A stretch of DNA of 64,000 nt from Pseudomonas vranovensis DSM 16006 (GCF_000425805.1 NZ_AUED01000017.1:1-64000), one strand, 5' to 3'. Shown: positions 9,750 through 18,906, numbered from the stretch's first letter. Made by a program: numbers and translations. Notes: a model not told the origin generated them from the letters alone.

Positions 9750-10325
9750 ATGAAAGTGGCCGCCCCGACATCGGGACGTGTGACGAACCGGGGGCGTTCG
9801 CTGCTGGTCGCGTTGCCGTTGATGTTCGGAGCGCTGGCCCATGCCGGGACGGATTCAGCCTCGACCCTGGCAGAGCAACGCGCCAAAGCCGTGACCGAAG
9901 TGGTACTCGGCATCCTCAGTTATGCGCGTTGGCCGGTGGAGCCCGAGCAACTGCGCCTGTGCCTGGTCGGCCCTACCGAATACGCCGACGACCTGGTTAA
10001 GGGCACCACCCAGGCCAGCGGACGCCCGGTGGCAGTGCGCCGACTGCTGGCCAACGACCCACGAATCGTCACCGAGTGCGACGCCATGTACCTGGGGCAA
10101 CTGAGCCAGGATGAACGTACACAGCTGTTCAGCGCTGTGACGGGCCACCCGGTGTTGAGTATCAGTGAGGCCAATGATCCCTGTACGGTCGGTAGCGTGT
10201 TCTGCTTGCGGGTCAGCGACCAGCAGGTGGCCTTTGAGGTCAACCTCGATTCGGTGGCGCGCAGCGGCGTGCGCATTCACCCCAGCGTGCTGCAGTTGTC
10301 GCGGCGTCGGGCGGCGCAGCCATGA
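9750..10325 (+). CDS. yfiR: YfiR, periplasmic repressor of the diguanylate cyclase YfiN
   Basis: YfiR binds the periplasmic part of YfiN and keeps it off; redox stress that breaks its disulfides releases YfiN. I place the start at ATG 9750 (AAGAG nine bases upstream), giving 191 aa with a signal peptide ending near ALAHAG (residue 33). With this start the four cysteines fall at residues 71, 110, 145 and 152, exactly the positions of the two disulfide pairs (71-110, 145-152) described for P. aeruginosa YfiR, which strongly supports both the identity and the start. A longer in-frame reading from 9654 would run through the hairpin region and lacks support. Its stop overlaps the yfiN start (ATGA). 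Confidence 0.93.
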   Translation: MKVAAPTSGRVTNRGRSLLVALPLMFGALAHAGTDSASTLAEQRAKAVTEVVLGILSYARWPVEPEQLRLCLVGPTEYADDLVKGTTQASGRPVAVRRLLANDPRIVTECDAMYLGQLSQDERTQLFSAVTGHPVLSISEANDPCTVGSVFCLRVSDQQVAFEVNLDSVARSGVRIHPSVLQLSRRRAAQP

Positions 10326-11590
10326 TGGGCCTTAAATGGGTGCGCCAGCGCCCCACCCTGCGATCTGTCCTGGGCCGCCGACACTTGAGCGTGGCGCTGT
10401 TGGCGGTGGGTCTGGCCGGCATCTCGCTGACCGTACTCGGCGTACTGGCGCTGCGGGTGTATGCCAACCACAACTTGCACCTGATCGCCCGATCGATCAA
10501 CTACACCGTCGAAGCCGCCGTGGTGTTCAATGACAGCAGCGCCGCCAATGAAGCCCTGGCAATGATTGCCTCGACCGAAGAGGTGGCCGACGCCAAGGTA
10601 TTCAACCACCGTAATCAACTGCTGGCCCGCTGGCAGCGCAGCGAAGACACCTTGATGGCTCAGATCGAGCAGCAGGTAGCCCGAGCACTGTTGGAAGAGC
10701 CGATCATCCTGCCGGTATTGCACCAGGACCGACAGGTCGGGCGCATCGAGTTGGTGGGGCAGGGCGGCAGTCTGTTGCGCTTCATGCTCAGTGGTCTGGC
10801 CGGCATCATGCTTTCCACGGTGTTGAGTGCGTTGGGGGCGTTGTACCTGTCGCGGCGCCTGTTCGGCGATATTGTCGGGCCGTTGCGCAGCCTGGCCACC
10901 GTGGCCCATGCGGCACGCCGCGAGCGCAGTTTTGACCGGCGCGTGCCACCGGCACAGATCGCCGAGCTCAATGAACTGGGCAACGACTTCAATGCCTTGC
11001 TCGACGAACTTGAAAGCTGGCAGAACCACCTGCAGAGCGAGAACGAGAGCCTCGCCCACCAGGCCAGCCACGACAGCCTCACCGGGCTGCCCAACCGGGC
11101 CTACTTCGAAGGTCGGCTCAACCGCTCCGTGCGCAACGCCAACAAGCACCAGGAGCACCTGGCGCTTTTGTTCCTCGACAGCGACAACTTCAAGGACATC
11201 AACGACAACTACGGGCATGCGGCCGGCGATGAAGTGCTGGTCAGCGTCGCCGCGCGGGTGCGTTCGCAACTGCGCGAAAACGACCTGGTCGCGCGTCTGG
11301 GCGGTGACGAATTCGCTGTATTGCTGGCTCCCCTGCACAGCCGCGAGGATGCCCAGCGCATCGCCGAGAAGATCATCATCAGCATGCGCCAGCCCATCGG
11401 CTTGGCCGAGGGCAAGAGCATCGTCACCTCATTGAGCGTCGGCATCGCCTACTTCCCGGATGACGGCCGCAATCCCGCCGATTTACTCAATGCCGCCGAT
11501 GCGGCGATGTACCAGGCCAAGCGCACTGCGCGCGGCCAGTGGCAAACGGCAGAGACGGAGTGCTCTGCCCATCAAAAAAACAGGAGCTGA
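10322..11590 (+). CDS. yfiN: YfiN (TpbB), membrane diguanylate cyclase
   Basis: YfiN makes c-di-GMP and promotes biofilm and small-colony growth when released from YfiR. The 422-aa product has a transmembrane helix at about residues 23-45, a periplasmic CHASE8-like sensor to about 155, a second helix (about 157-177), a HAMP segment and a GGDEF domain. The active site GGDEF is at residues 327-331. The allosteric I-site R-E-N-D lies five residues upstream, so product inhibition should operate. Start ATG at 10322 overlaps the yfiR stop; a second ATG follows immediately. Middle gene of yfiRNB. Confidence 0.95.
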   Translation: MMGLKWVRQRPTLRSVLGRRHLSVALLAVGLAGISLTVLGVLALRVYANHNLHLIARSINYTVEAAVVFNDSSAANEALAMIASTEEVADAKVFNHRNQLLARWQRSEDTLMAQIEQQVARALLEEPIILPVLHQDRQVGRIELVGQGGSLLRFMLSGLAGIMLSTVLSALGALYLSRRLFGDIVGPLRSLATVAHAARRERSFDRRVPPAQIAELNELGNDFNALLDELESWQNHLQSENESLAHQASHDSLTGLPNRAYFEGRLNRSVRNANKHQEHLALLFLDSDNFKDINDNYGHAAGDEVLVSVAARVRSQLRENDLVARLGGDEFAVLLAPLHSREDAQRIAEKIIISMRQPIGLAEGKSIVTSLSVGIAYFPDDGRNPADLLNAADAAMYQAKRTARGQWQTAETECSAHQKNRS

Positions 11591-11593
11591 ACC

Positions 11594-12094
11594 GTGACAC
11601 ACTTGAGTCGATACCTGCGTTTTCACTTTACCTTCCTGGTCTTGGCGTTGTTGGCCTTGACCGGTTGCCAGAGTGTGCCGCCCAAAGGACTGACGGCTGA
11701 GCAGATTGCCGTACTCAAACAGGAAGGCTTTCGTCTGACCGACGAGGGCTGGGAATTCGGCCTGTCCGGCAAGGTGCTGTTCGGCAGCGACCTGGACTCG
11801 CTCAACAGCCAGAGCCAGGCCATTGTCGAACGCATTGGCAAGTCGCTGTTGTCGGTGGATATCCAGCGCGTACGGATCGACGGTCACACTGACTCCACCG
11901 GCAAGGCAGCCTACAACGAGCAACTGTCGCTGCGCCGGGCCAACAGCGTGGCCAAGGTCCTGACCTCGGTTGGCATGCGCCCGGAAAATGTCGAAACCCG
12001 AGGCCTGGGCAGCAGTGAGCCGGTGGCCAGCAACGCCAGCCGTGCCGGGCGCATGGAAAACCGACGGGTGGCCATCGTCGTCGCCTCCGACTAA
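11594..12094 (+). CDS. yfiB: YfiB, outer-membrane OmpA-like lipoprotein that sequesters YfiR
   Basis: YfiB captures YfiR at the outer membrane and so activates YfiN. The 166-aa product starts at GTG 11594, with AGGAG seven bases upstream inside the end of yfiN. It has a lipoprotein signal with lipobox ALTGC (Cys25), a linker, and a C-terminal OmpA peptidoglycan-binding domain with the hallmark RIDGHTDSTG and LSLRRANSVAKVL. Third gene of the operon, three bases after yfiN. Its stop overlaps the stop of the convergent LysR gene by four bases, leaving no room for a separate terminator. Confidence 0.94.
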   Translation: MTHLSRYLRFHFTFLVLALLALTGCQSVPPKGLTAEQIAVLKQEGFRLTDEGWEFGLSGKVLFGSDLDSLNSQSQAIVERIGKSLLSVDIQRVRIDGHTDSTGKAAYNEQLSLRRANSVAKVLTSVGMRPENVETRGLGSSEPVASNASRAGRMENRRVAIVVASD

Positions 12095-13038
12095 TCGGCA
12101 AAACCCATCGAGCGCGACGTGCCCATCAACAGGGGCGCGTTGCGCTCGGTGACGTTGCGGATGTAATCCCACAACAGGGTGATCCGCTTCAACTTGCGCA
12201 GGTCCTCGCGGCAGTACATCCAGAACTGCCGGGTAATCTCCACTTCCTCCGGCAATATCGCCACCAGGCGTGGATCCTGCGCGGCCAGAAAACACGGCAG
12301 AATCGCCAGGCCACGTCCCTGCTGAGCCGCCACGTACTGGGCGATCACGCTGGTGCTGCGCAGGTTGGCGCTGGCTGCCGGTATCACATTGGCCAGGTAC
12401 AGCAGTTCGGAGCTGAAGGCCAGGTCGTCGACATAACTGATGAACTGATGTTGGGCCAGGTCGCTGCTGCGAGTGATCGGCTCGTGGTTGTCCAGGTAGT
12501 CCTGGGTGGCGTAAAGCCGCAGGCGGTAGTCGCACAGTTTGCAGCACACATAGGGCCCGTGTTCCGGACGCTCCAGGGCGATGACGATGTCGGCTTCGCG
12601 CTTGGACAGGCTGATGAAGTGCGGCAGCGGCAGGATATCCACCGAGATGGCCGGGTAGGCATCGACGAAGTGGCTCAACTGCGGAGTGACGAAAAAGCTG
12701 CCAAAGCCCTCGGTACAGCCCATGCGTACATGCCCGGACAACGCCACGCCAGACCCCGACACCTGCTCGCACGCCATGTGCAGGGTGCTTTCGATGGACT
12801 CGGCATAACTGAGCAAACGCTGGCCCTCGGCGGTCAGGACAAAGCCGTTGGTCCGTGATTTTTCAAACAGCAACGTTCCCAGCGACACTTCCAGTGAACT
12901 GATGCGACGCGACACTGTGGTGTAGTCCACGCCCAGGCGCTTGGCGGCTGCGCTGGCCTTGCGGGTACGGGCCACTTCGAGGAAAAACTTGAGGTCGTCC
13001 CAGTTCAGCGACCCCAGCGAGGTGATGTTTTTTTGCAT
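12091..13038 (-). CDS. LysR-family regulator, probable regulator of mmsAB
   Basis: The 315-aa product has an N-terminal winged helix-turn-helix ([20 protein letters not shown], then [16 protein letters not shown]) and a C-terminal substrate-binding domain. The start is ATG 13038 (MQKNITSLG); an upstream in-frame ATG at 13098 would add 20 poorly conserved residues. It is divergent from mmsA with 134 bp between the starts, the classic LysR arrangement, so it is inferred to control mmsAB, perhaps in response to a valine or malonate-semialdehyde intermediate. P. aeruginosa uses an AraC-type MmsR at its mmsAB, so this would be a different control. The effector is unknown. Confidence 0.85.
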   Translation of the reverse strand: MQKNITSLGSLNWDDLKFFLEVARTRKASAAAKRLGVDYTTVSRRISSLEVSLGTLLFEKSRTNGFVLTAEGQRLLSYAESIESTLHMACEQVSGSGVALSGHVRMGCTEGFGSFFVTPQLSHFVDAYPAISVDILPLPHFISLSKREADIVIALERPEHGPYVCCKLCDYRLRLYATQDYLDNHEPITRSSDLAQHQFISYVDDLAFSSELLYLANVIPAASANLRSTSVIAQYVAAQQGRGLAILPCFLAAQDPRLVAILPEEVEITRQFWMYCREDLRKLKRITLLWDYIRNVTERNAPLLMGTSRSMGFAD

Positions 13039-13053
13039 GTTGGTCCGGTTTTT

Positions 13054-13082
13054 ATGTGCGTTCTTATTGGATCTTTGCACAT
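13054..13082. promoter_or_regulatory. Inverted repeat in the LysR-mmsA divergent promoter
   Basis: ATGTGC (13054-13059) and GCACAT (13077-13082) are perfect 6-bp inverted arms separated by 17 bases. They lie between the divergent LysR and mmsA starts. The position suits a LysR operator, but the spacer is longer than the usual T-N11-A box, so the assignment is tentative. Confidence 0.4.
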
Positions 13083-13172
13083 CTATACTCCAAAACAAGC
13101 CCCAGACCCAAGCGTCCGTCGTGGCAAACCCGGCGGCGTTCTCTTCCTAACAACAATTTCAGGAGAGCCCAC

Positions 13173-14699
13173 ATGAACGCATCCCTCACTCCCGGCCAGA
13201 CCAAGGTCGAGCAGGTCAAGCTGCTGATCGACGGTCAGTGGGTCGAATCGAAAACCAGTGAATGGCGCGACGTGGTCAACCCGGCGACCCAGCAAGTGCT
13301 GGCCCGTGTACCGTTCGCCACCGCCGAAGAAGTCGATGCCGCTATCGCCGCCGGCCAGCGTGCGTTCAAGACCTGGCGCGACACCCCGATCGGCGCCCGC
13401 ATGCGCATCATGCTCAAGCTCCAGGCCCTGATCCGCGAACACTCCAAACGCATCGCCGTGGTGCTCAGCGCCGAGCAGGGCAAGACCATTGCCGACGCTG
13501 AAGGTGACATTTTCCGTGGCCTGGAAGTGGTCGAGCACGCCTGCAGCATCGGCAGCCTGCAAATGGGCGAGTTCGCCGAGAACGTCGCAGGCGGTGTCGA
13601 CACCTACACCCTGCGCCAGCCTATCGGCGTGTGCGCGGGCATCACCCCGTTCAACTTCCCGGCGATGATTCCGCTGTGGATGTTCCCGATGGCCATCGTC
13701 TGCGGCAACACCTTCGTGCTCAAGCCGTCGGAGCAGGACCCGCTGTCGACCATGATGCTCGTCGAGCTGGCCCTGGAAGCCGGTGTGCCGGCCGGCGTGC
13801 TCAACGTGGTACACGGCGGCAAGCAGGTGGTCGATGCCCTGTGTACCCACACCGACATCAAGGCGATCTCGTTCGTCGGCTCCACCGAAGTAGGCACCCA
13901 CGTCTACAACCTGGCCGGCCAGCACGGCAAGCGCGTGCAGTCGATGATGGGCGCCAAGAACCACGCGGTGGTGCTGCCTGATGCCAACCGTACCCAGACC
14001 CTCAACGCCCTGGTTGGAGCAGGCTTCGGCGCGGCTGGCCAGCGCTGCATGGCGACCTCGGTAGCAGTGCTGGTGGGCAAGGCCCGCGAGTGGCTGCCAG
14101 AACTCAAGGAGCTGGCCTCCAAGCTCAAGGTCAACGCAGGCAGCGAGCCCGGCACCGACGTCGGTCCGCTGATTTCCAAGCGTGCCAAGGAGCGTGTCCT
14201 GGGCCTGATCGAGAGCGGCATCAAGGAAGGCGCCACGCTTGAGCTCGACGGTCGCGAGGTGAGCGTGCCGGGTTATGAGCAAGGCAACTTCGTTGGTCCG
14301 ACCCTGTTCTCCGGGGTGACCACCGACATGCAGATCTACACCCAGGAAATCTTTGGCCCGGTGCTGGTGGTACTGGAAGTCGACACCCTCGATGAAGCCA
14401 TCGCCCTGGTCAACCGCAACCCCTTCGGTAATGGCACTGGCCTGTTCACCCAGAGCGGCGCGGCGGCGCGCAAGTTCCAGAACGAGATCGACGTCGGCCA
14501 GGTCGGTATCAACATCCCGATCCCGGTACCGGTTCCTTACTTCAGCTTCACCGGTTCGCGCGGCTCCAAGCTTGGCGACCTGGGGCCGTACGGCAAGCAA
14601 GTGGTGCAGTTCTACACTCAGACCAAGACCGTCACCAGTCGCTGGTTCGATGACGACAGCGTCAACGACGGTGTGAACACCACCATCAGCCTGCGCTAA
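13173..14699 (+). CDS. mmsA: CoA-acylating methylmalonate-semialdehyde dehydrogenase
   Basis: MmsA oxidises methylmalonate semialdehyde (and malonate semialdehyde) with NAD and CoA to propionyl-CoA (acetyl-CoA) and CO2, the last step of distal valine, thymine and inositol catabolism. The 508-aa product starts at ATG 13173 behind AGGAGA. It is a full-length aldehyde dehydrogenase: [17 protein letters not shown] for cofactor binding, [12 protein letters not shown], catalytic Cys in [11 protein letters not shown], and EIFGPVLVV. The [14 protein letters not shown] segment is characteristic of the MMSDH subfamily. It is ten bases upstream of mmsB and forms an operon with it. Confidence 0.96.
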   Translation: MNASLTPGQTKVEQVKLLIDGQWVESKTSEWRDVVNPATQQVLARVPFATAEEVDAAIAAGQRAFKTWRDTPIGARMRIMLKLQALIREHSKRIAVVLSAEQGKTIADAEGDIFRGLEVVEHACSIGSLQMGEFAENVAGGVDTYTLRQPIGVCAGITPFNFPAMIPLWMFPMAIVCGNTFVLKPSEQDPLSTMMLVELALEAGVPAGVLNVVHGGKQVVDALCTHTDIKAISFVGSTEVGTHVYNLAGQHGKRVQSMMGAKNHAVVLPDANRTQTLNALVGAGFGAAGQRCMATSVAVLVGKAREWLPELKELASKLKVNAGSEPGTDVGPLISKRAKERVLGLIESGIKEGATLELDGREVSVPGYEQGNFVGPTLFSGVTTDMQIYTQEIFGPVLVVLEVDTLDEAIALVNRNPFGNGTGLFTQSGAAARKFQNEIDVGQVGINIPIPVPVPYFSFTGSRGSKLGDLGPYGKQVVQFYTQTKTVTSRWFDDDSVNDGVNTTISLR

Positions 14700-14709
14700 G
14701 GAGCTCAAC

Positions 14710-15597
14710 ATGCGTATTGCATTCATCGGCCTGGGCAACATGGGCGCGCCCATGGCGCGCAACCTGATCAAGGCCGGGCATCAACTGAACCTGTTCGACC
14801 TGAACAAGACCGTTTTGGCCGAGCTTGCCGAACTGGGCGGGCAGATCAGCAGCTCGCCACGCGATGCCGCGCAGCAGAGCGACATGGTCATCACCATGCT
14901 GCCGGCCGCCGCTCATGTGCGTGGTGTGTACCTGAGCGAAGACGGTGTGTTGGCTGGTGTGCGCAAAGGCACGCCGGTGGTGGACTGCAGCACCATTGAC
15001 CCACAGACCGCCCGCGATGTATCGGTAGCAGCGGCCAAGCAAGGTGTCGACCTGGCCGATGCGCCGGTATCCGGTGGCACCGGTGGTGCAGCGGCCGGCA
15101 CCCTGACTTTCATGGTCGGCGCCAGTGACGAGCTGTTCGCCACCCTGCAGCCGGTGCTGGCGCAGATGGGCCGCAATATCGTCCATTGTGGTGCGGTAGG
15201 TACCGGGCAGATCGCCAAGATCTGCAATAACTTGCTGCTGGGCATCTCGATGGTCGGAGTGTCTGAAGCCATGGCCCTGGGTAACGCCCTGGGCATCGAC
15301 ACCAAGGTACTGGCCGGGATCATCAACAGCTCGACCGGCCGCTGCTGGAGTTCGGACACCTACAACCCGTGGCCGGGCATTATCGAGACGGCACCGGCCT
15401 CACGCGGCTACACCGGCGGCTTTGGTGCCGAGCTGATGCTCAAGGACCTGGGGCTGGCGACCGAAGCGGCGCGTCAGGCGCACCAGCCGGTGATCATGGG
15501 CGCCGTGGCCCAGCAGCTGTACCAGGCGATGAGCCTGCGCGGTGACGGCGGCAAGGACTTCTCGGCGATTGTCGAGGGCTATCGCAAGCCGGAGTAA
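14710..15597 (+). CDS. mmsB: 3-Hydroxyisobutyrate dehydrogenase
   Basis: MmsB oxidises 3-hydroxyisobutyrate to methylmalonate semialdehyde, which MmsA then uses. The 295-aa product has the N-terminal Rossmann motif IGLGNMGAPMARNL, the substrate loop DAPVSGGTGGAAAGTL, and the catalytic Lys in GQIAKICNN (about residue 171), all hallmarks of the beta-hydroxyacid dehydrogenase family. Start ATG 14710 follows AAGGAG, which overlaps the mmsA stop. Second and last gene of mmsAB; a REP palindrome follows. Confidence 0.96.
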   Translation: MRIAFIGLGNMGAPMARNLIKAGHQLNLFDLNKTVLAELAELGGQISSSPRDAAQQSDMVITMLPAAAHVRGVYLSEDGVLAGVRKGTPVVDCSTIDPQTARDVSVAAAKQGVDLADAPVSGGTGGAAAGTLTFMVGASDELFATLQPVLAQMGRNIVHCGAVGTGQIAKICNNLLLGISMVGVSEAMALGNALGIDTKVLAGIINSSTGRCWSSDTYNPWPGIIETAPASRGYTGGFGAELMLKDLGLATEAARQAHQPVIMGAVAQQLYQAMSLRGDGGKDFSAIVEGYRKPE

Positions 15598-15603
15598 CAC
15601 CGC

Positions 15604-15652
15604 ATCGCGGGGCCAGCCCGCTCCTACCGCAGGAGCAGGCTTGCCCCGCGAT
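15604..15652. repeat. REP palindrome between mmsB and the cupin gene
   Basis: ATCGCGGGGCCAGCCCGCTC and its inverted partner GAGCAGGCTTGCCCCGCGAT form a long imperfect hairpin in the convergent gap. It belongs to the 'GGGCAAGCCCGCTCC' subtype also seen near 35.9 and 55.8 kb. Confidence 0.88.
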
Positions 15653-15660
15653 CAATTCAC

Positions 15661-16005
15661 TCAAGCAAAGACAAAATACTTGCGTACCGTCTCCACCACC
15701 TCCCAGGTCCCCTTCATCCCCGGTTCGATCACGAACACATCCCCCGCCTTCAGATGCACCGGCTGCTCACCTTCAGGGGTGATCACGCAGTAGCCGTCGA
15801 GAAAGTGGCAGTACTCCCATTTTTCATAATTGACCTCGAACTTGCCTGGCGTGCAGATCCAGGTGCCCATGATCTTGCTACCGTCTTCGGACAGGTAGGC
15901 GTTGAGGTTCACGGTGTGCGGGTCGCCACCGATGCGTTTCCACTGGGTCGCGTTCAGCACGGGGGTTGGGCAGGTGTCTCGCAGCACGGTGATGAAATCA
16001 GACAT
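15661..16005 (-). CDS. Cupin-domain protein
   Basis: The 114-aa product is a single small cupin barrel of the DUF861/COG3450 type: motif 1 region KWEYCHFLDGYCVITPEG and motif 2 LKAGDVFVIEPGMKGTWEV. Proteins of this type are often annotated as ethanolamine-utilisation-like or (S)-ureidoglycine-type cupins, but no specific substrate can be assigned. ATG 16005 follows GGAG; an upstream in-frame ATG at 16029 adds eight residues and has poorer spacing. It is convergent with mmsB and stands alone. Confidence 0.82.
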   Translation of the reverse strand: MSDFITVLRDTCPTPVLNATQWKRIGGDPHTVNLNAYLSEDGSKIMGTWICTPGKFEVNYEKWEYCHFLDGYCVITPEGEQPVHLKAGDVFVIEPGMKGTWEVVETVRKYFVFA

Positions 16006-16052
16006 GTGAACTCCATGGGATCGGCTCAAAGGTCCGTCACCATAGGCCCGAT

Positions 16053-16868
16053 CTACGGGGTGGAGTTGTCTGGGTTCGACGTCGAGCGCTCGATCTGCGC
16101 CTTGCAGTGGTACACAAAAGCGCTAACCTGCTCGAGATCATCAGCCAGGCTGTTTTCGACATGGCCAAGGTAGGCATCGCGCGCCTGTCTCAATACGGCC
16201 TGTTGCTCTGGAGGCAGGCGCTCCAGCACCCAGGTCGCGGCCACGTCCTTGGGCGCAATGGCGCCAGTCTCCATGCTGTACCAGATACGCGCCAACGCCA
16301 GAACCACAGTCAGTTCATCACCCCGCCAGTCGTCGGGTGTCTGCCATTGCGCAAGCGTATCGGCGAAGGCCTGGGCCAGGTCTGCCTTTGGTACAGGCTC
16401 GAACCAGGCCGCCGCCGCCACTCCCAGCAGGCAGAAGCTGTGCTGTCGGGCCTTGGTCAGCAGGATTGCCAGGTCCGGGTCGAGCTGGGCGGGCTCGATC
16501 TGGCCGGCCAGCACCTGGTCGCGCAGCCATTCGCCAAACTGCAGTTCGCGCCGTGGCGGGTAGTGCCAGGGCCGCACATCAACCTTGGCCACAACCGTCA
16601 CTTCCAGGGCGCGTACCGGGCCACCGGATGGCGCCGAAACTGCGAGCAAGGCAGACATCAACGTCCGCCTGAGTGGCTCGGGCAGCGGCGCACTTACGGT
16701 AACCAGCAGGTCAAGATCGCTGGCCGGCTTGAGCCCGCCAACGGTAGCCGAGCCGTACAAGTGAACGGCTTGCAGGGTATCGCCGAGGTGGCGTTCGAGT
16801 ACAGCGCAGGCCGCTGCCAACTGCTCTGCAACAGCGCTGGAAAGGCTGGCTGGGAAGGTGAAGTCCAC
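16053..16868 (-). CDS. AadA-family aminoglycoside (streptomycin/spectinomycin) nucleotidyltransferase
   Basis: AadA enzymes adenylate streptomycin at 3'' and spectinomycin at 9. The 271-aa product resembles AadA (about 262 aa) along its whole length: nucleotide-binding YGSATVGGLKPASDLDLLVT, then ALEVTVV carrying the candidate catalytic Glu, PRRELQFGEWLRDQVLAGQI, DLAILLTKARQHS, and GAIAPKDVAATWVLERLP. The start is GTG 16868 behind AGGAGAA. Base composition matches the neighbours and there is no cassette or attC site, so this is a resident chromosomal gene rather than an acquired cassette. Whether it confers resistance cannot be told from sequence. Confidence 0.85.
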   Translation of the reverse strand: MDFTFPASLSSAVAEQLAAACAVLERHLGDTLQAVHLYGSATVGGLKPASDLDLLVTVSAPLPEPLRRTLMSALLAVSAPSGGPVRALEVTVVAKVDVRPWHYPPRRELQFGEWLRDQVLAGQIEPAQLDPDLAILLTKARQHSFCLLGVAAAAWFEPVPKADLAQAFADTLAQWQTPDDWRGDELTVVLALARIWYSMETGAIAPKDVAATWVLERLPPEQQAVLRQARDAYLGHVENSLADDLEQVSAFVYHCKAQIERSTSNPDNSTP

Positions 16869-16878
16869 TGTCGTTCTC

Positions 16879-17760
16879 CTAAGGGCGCAGGTGTTGCACC
16901 AACGCCAGGCTATGGCCCGGCAAGGTGCTGAAGTCGCGGGCGCACAACAGCAGTTGGCGCTGGCCCCAGGGTTCCTTGAGGGCCACGTTGTGCAAGGCCA
17001 GCACGCCCTGCCAGCGGTGTACCGCTGCCAAGGGCACCACGCCCAGCCCGGCGCCATGGGCGACCATGCGGATCATGCCGTCGAAGCCTTCGGCCCGTAC
17101 CCGGATCTGCAAGCGCCGCCCCAGGTGCAGGGCTTGTTCTTCCAAGTGCAGGGTCAGGGCACTGTCGCTCGACAAGCCGACAAAACCATAGTCCAGGGTG
17201 TCTGCGAAGCGCAGGTCGGTGCGCGTCGCCAGTGGGTGCGCTGGCGGCATGATCAGCACCAGCGGGTCGTCGTGAAAGGGCAGGGTCTGCAGGTGCTCGC
17301 TGGTGACAGCGGTGGAGATGATGCCGATGTCCGCCGCGCCCTGGGTGATGGCCTGGACGATGCGCAGGCTGGGCAGCTCCTGGATGTCGAGGGTGATAGC
17401 CGGGTAGTTGGCGAGGAAACCTGCCAGCCGTTCGGGCAGGTATTCACTGAGGGCTGCGGTGTTGCACAACAACCGCACCTGGCCTTGCAGGCCCTGGGCA
17501 TGCTGGGCCAGGTCGAACTGCAAGCGCTCGACCTGCTGGCCGATCAGGCGTGCATGCTGCAGCAACGCCTGGCCGGCCGGAGTTGCCTGCACCCCGCGGC
17601 GGTTACGTTCGAGCAGGGGCGTGCCGAGCGATGCTTCCATGGCGCGGATACGCGCGCTGGCGGCGGGCAGCGAGAGGTGGCTGCGCTGGGCGCCGGCGGT
17701 GATATTGCCGCACTCCAGGGTGTGCTTGAACAGTCGCAGGTCGATCAGATCAAAATGCAT
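16879..17760 (-). CDS. LysR-family regulator, divergent from a TSUP exporter
   Basis: The 293-aa product has a LysR helix-turn-helix (LRLFKHTLECGNITAGAQR, LSLPAASARIRAMEASLG) and a C-terminal effector domain. I choose ATG 17760 (MHFDLIDL) with AGAGG upstream over ATG 17778, which adds six residues. It lies ten bases upstream of the AadA-like gene on the same strand and 77 bp from the divergent TSUP transporter. By the usual LysR logic it controls that transporter; the ligand is unknown, possibly a sulfonate or small organic acid. Confidence 0.84.
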   Translation of the reverse strand: MHFDLIDLRLFKHTLECGNITAGAQRSHLSLPAASARIRAMEASLGTPLLERNRRGVQATPAGQALLQHARLIGQQVERLQFDLAQHAQGLQGQVRLLCNTAALSEYLPERLAGFLANYPAITLDIQELPSLRIVQAITQGAADIGIISTAVTSEHLQTLPFHDDPLVLIMPPAHPLATRTDLRFADTLDYGFVGLSSDSALTLHLEEQALHLGRRLQIRVRAEGFDGMIRMVAHGAGLGVVPLAAVHRWQGVLALHNVALKEPWGQRQLLLCARDFSTLPGHSLALVQHLRP

Positions 17761-17837
17761 GAGCCTCTGCCTGGGCAATAGTCTGGCTCAGTATATGGCA
17801 GATTTTCAGCCACCCGCATTGCAGGCAGCATGGGCCC

Positions 17838-18602
17838 ATGACGACCTTACTCGGCTTTTATCAGGATATCGGTCCGGCGCTGACGCTGCTGGTGGTGTTC
17901 ACCTTTTTGCTGGCGGGGGCGGTGAAGGGCGTGATTGGCCTGGGCCTGCCGACCATCGCCATGGGCCTGCTCGGGCTGGCTATGGCCCCGACGCAGGCTG
18001 CAGCGCTGCTGATTGTGCCTTCCACCCTGACCAACCTCTGGCAACTGGCGGCCGGCGGGCACTTGCTGGCCTTGTTGCGACGGTTGTGGCCGATGTTGGT
18101 GATGATCTTCGCCGGCACCTTGCTGGGCAGCGTGTGGCTTGGGATCGACAGCGGTCAGTGGGCGGCACATGCCTTGGGTGGCGCGCTGCTGGTGTATGCC
18201 GTCTACGGACTGTGCGGGCCTGGGCTGCGACTGGCGCCGGGCCGGGAGTCCTGGCTCGGGCCGTTGTGTGGGCTGGTCACCGGGGTGGTGACGGCGGCCA
18301 CCGGAGTGTTCGTGATCCCGGCGGTGCCCTATCTGCAGAGCCTGGGCCTGAACCGTGACGAAATGGTCCAGGCCTTGGGCCTGTCGTTCACGGTCTCGAC
18401 CCTGGCCCTGGCGGTCGGCCTGGCCGGTCAGGATGCGCTTGGCGCCGAGGCGCTGGGGGCATCACTGCTGGTGCTGGCGCCGGCGCTGTTGGGCATGCTG
18501 TGCGGCCAGTGGCTGCGTCAGCGCATCAGTGCGGTGCTGTTCAAACGCTGCTTCTTTATCGGCCTGGCGGTGCTCGGTGCGCACTTGTTGCTCAACGGCT
18601 AG
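17838..18602 (+). CDS. TSUP (TauE/SafE) family membrane exporter
   Basis: The 254-aa product has seven or eight predicted membrane helices and the TSUP repeat signature: FLLAGAVKGVIGLGLPTIAMGL in the first half (given here as the family motif) and GLVTGVVTAATGVFVIPAVPYL in the second. The family exports sulfite, sulfoacetate or other small acids; the substrate here is not known. The start ATG 17838 has no strong ribosome site. The 3' end overlaps the convergent monooxygenase-like gene by 11 bp. Confidence 0.84.
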   Translation: MTTLLGFYQDIGPALTLLVVFTFLLAGAVKGVIGLGLPTIAMGLLGLAMAPTQAAALLIVPSTLTNLWQLAAGGHLLALLRRLWPMLVMIFAGTLLGSVWLGIDSGQWAAHALGGALLVYAVYGLCGPGLRLAPGRESWLGPLCGLVTGVVTAATGVFVIPAVPYLQSLGLNRDEMVQALGLSFTVSTLALAVGLAGQDALGAEALGASLLVLAPALLGMLCGQWLRQRISAVLFKRCFFIGLAVLGAHLLLNG

Positions 18603-18906
18603 CCGAGGACGGGCTGAGCATCTCGACCAACTGGATGTCGAAGTCGCGCTCCAGGTACTCCATGCGCGTTTCGAAAAACTGCTGCATATGGGGCAGGGCC
18701 GAGTGTATGTCCAGTGCAGCCTTGCTGGCCCAGATTTCGTAGAACACGAACAGGCTCGGGTCTTCCTTGTCGCGCAGCATGTGGTATTCGATGCAGCCGG
18801 GTTCGGCACGGCTAGGCTCGACATAGGCACGAAACAGCGCCTCGAACGCTTCGGCTTTTTCCGGGCGGGTCTTGGCTTTGAGAATGAAGCCGTAGGGTTC
18901 GCTCAT
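18592..18906 (-). CDS. Antibiotic biosynthesis monooxygenase (ABM) family protein, putative quinol monooxygenase
   Basis: The 104-aa product is one ferredoxin-like ABM domain: the start GFILKAKTRPEKAEAFEALF, EPGCIEYHMLRDKEDPSLFVFYEIWASKAALD, and HMQQFFE. The family includes YgiN-type quinol monooxygenases and cofactor-free oxygenases. The neighbouring NADPH-quinone reductase (mdaB) 195 bp away, divergent, mirrors the E. coli ygiN-mdaB pairing and suggests a joint role in quinone redox cycling. Its 3' end overlaps the TSUP gene. Confidence 0.82.
   Translation of the reverse strand: MSEPYGFILKAKTRPEKAEAFEALFRAYVEPSRAEPGCIEYHMLRDKEDPSLFVFYEIWASKAALDIHSALPHMQQFFETRMEYLERDFDIQLVEMLSPSSASR

Noticed and set aside
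13083..14771. 562-codon open frame opposite mmsA
   Set aside because: Antisense shadow of a conserved aldehyde dehydrogenase; no recognisable motif.
16053..16868. Integron cassette carrying aadA
   Set aside because: No attC site, integrase or composition shift flanks the gene, and its codon use is that of the neighbours.
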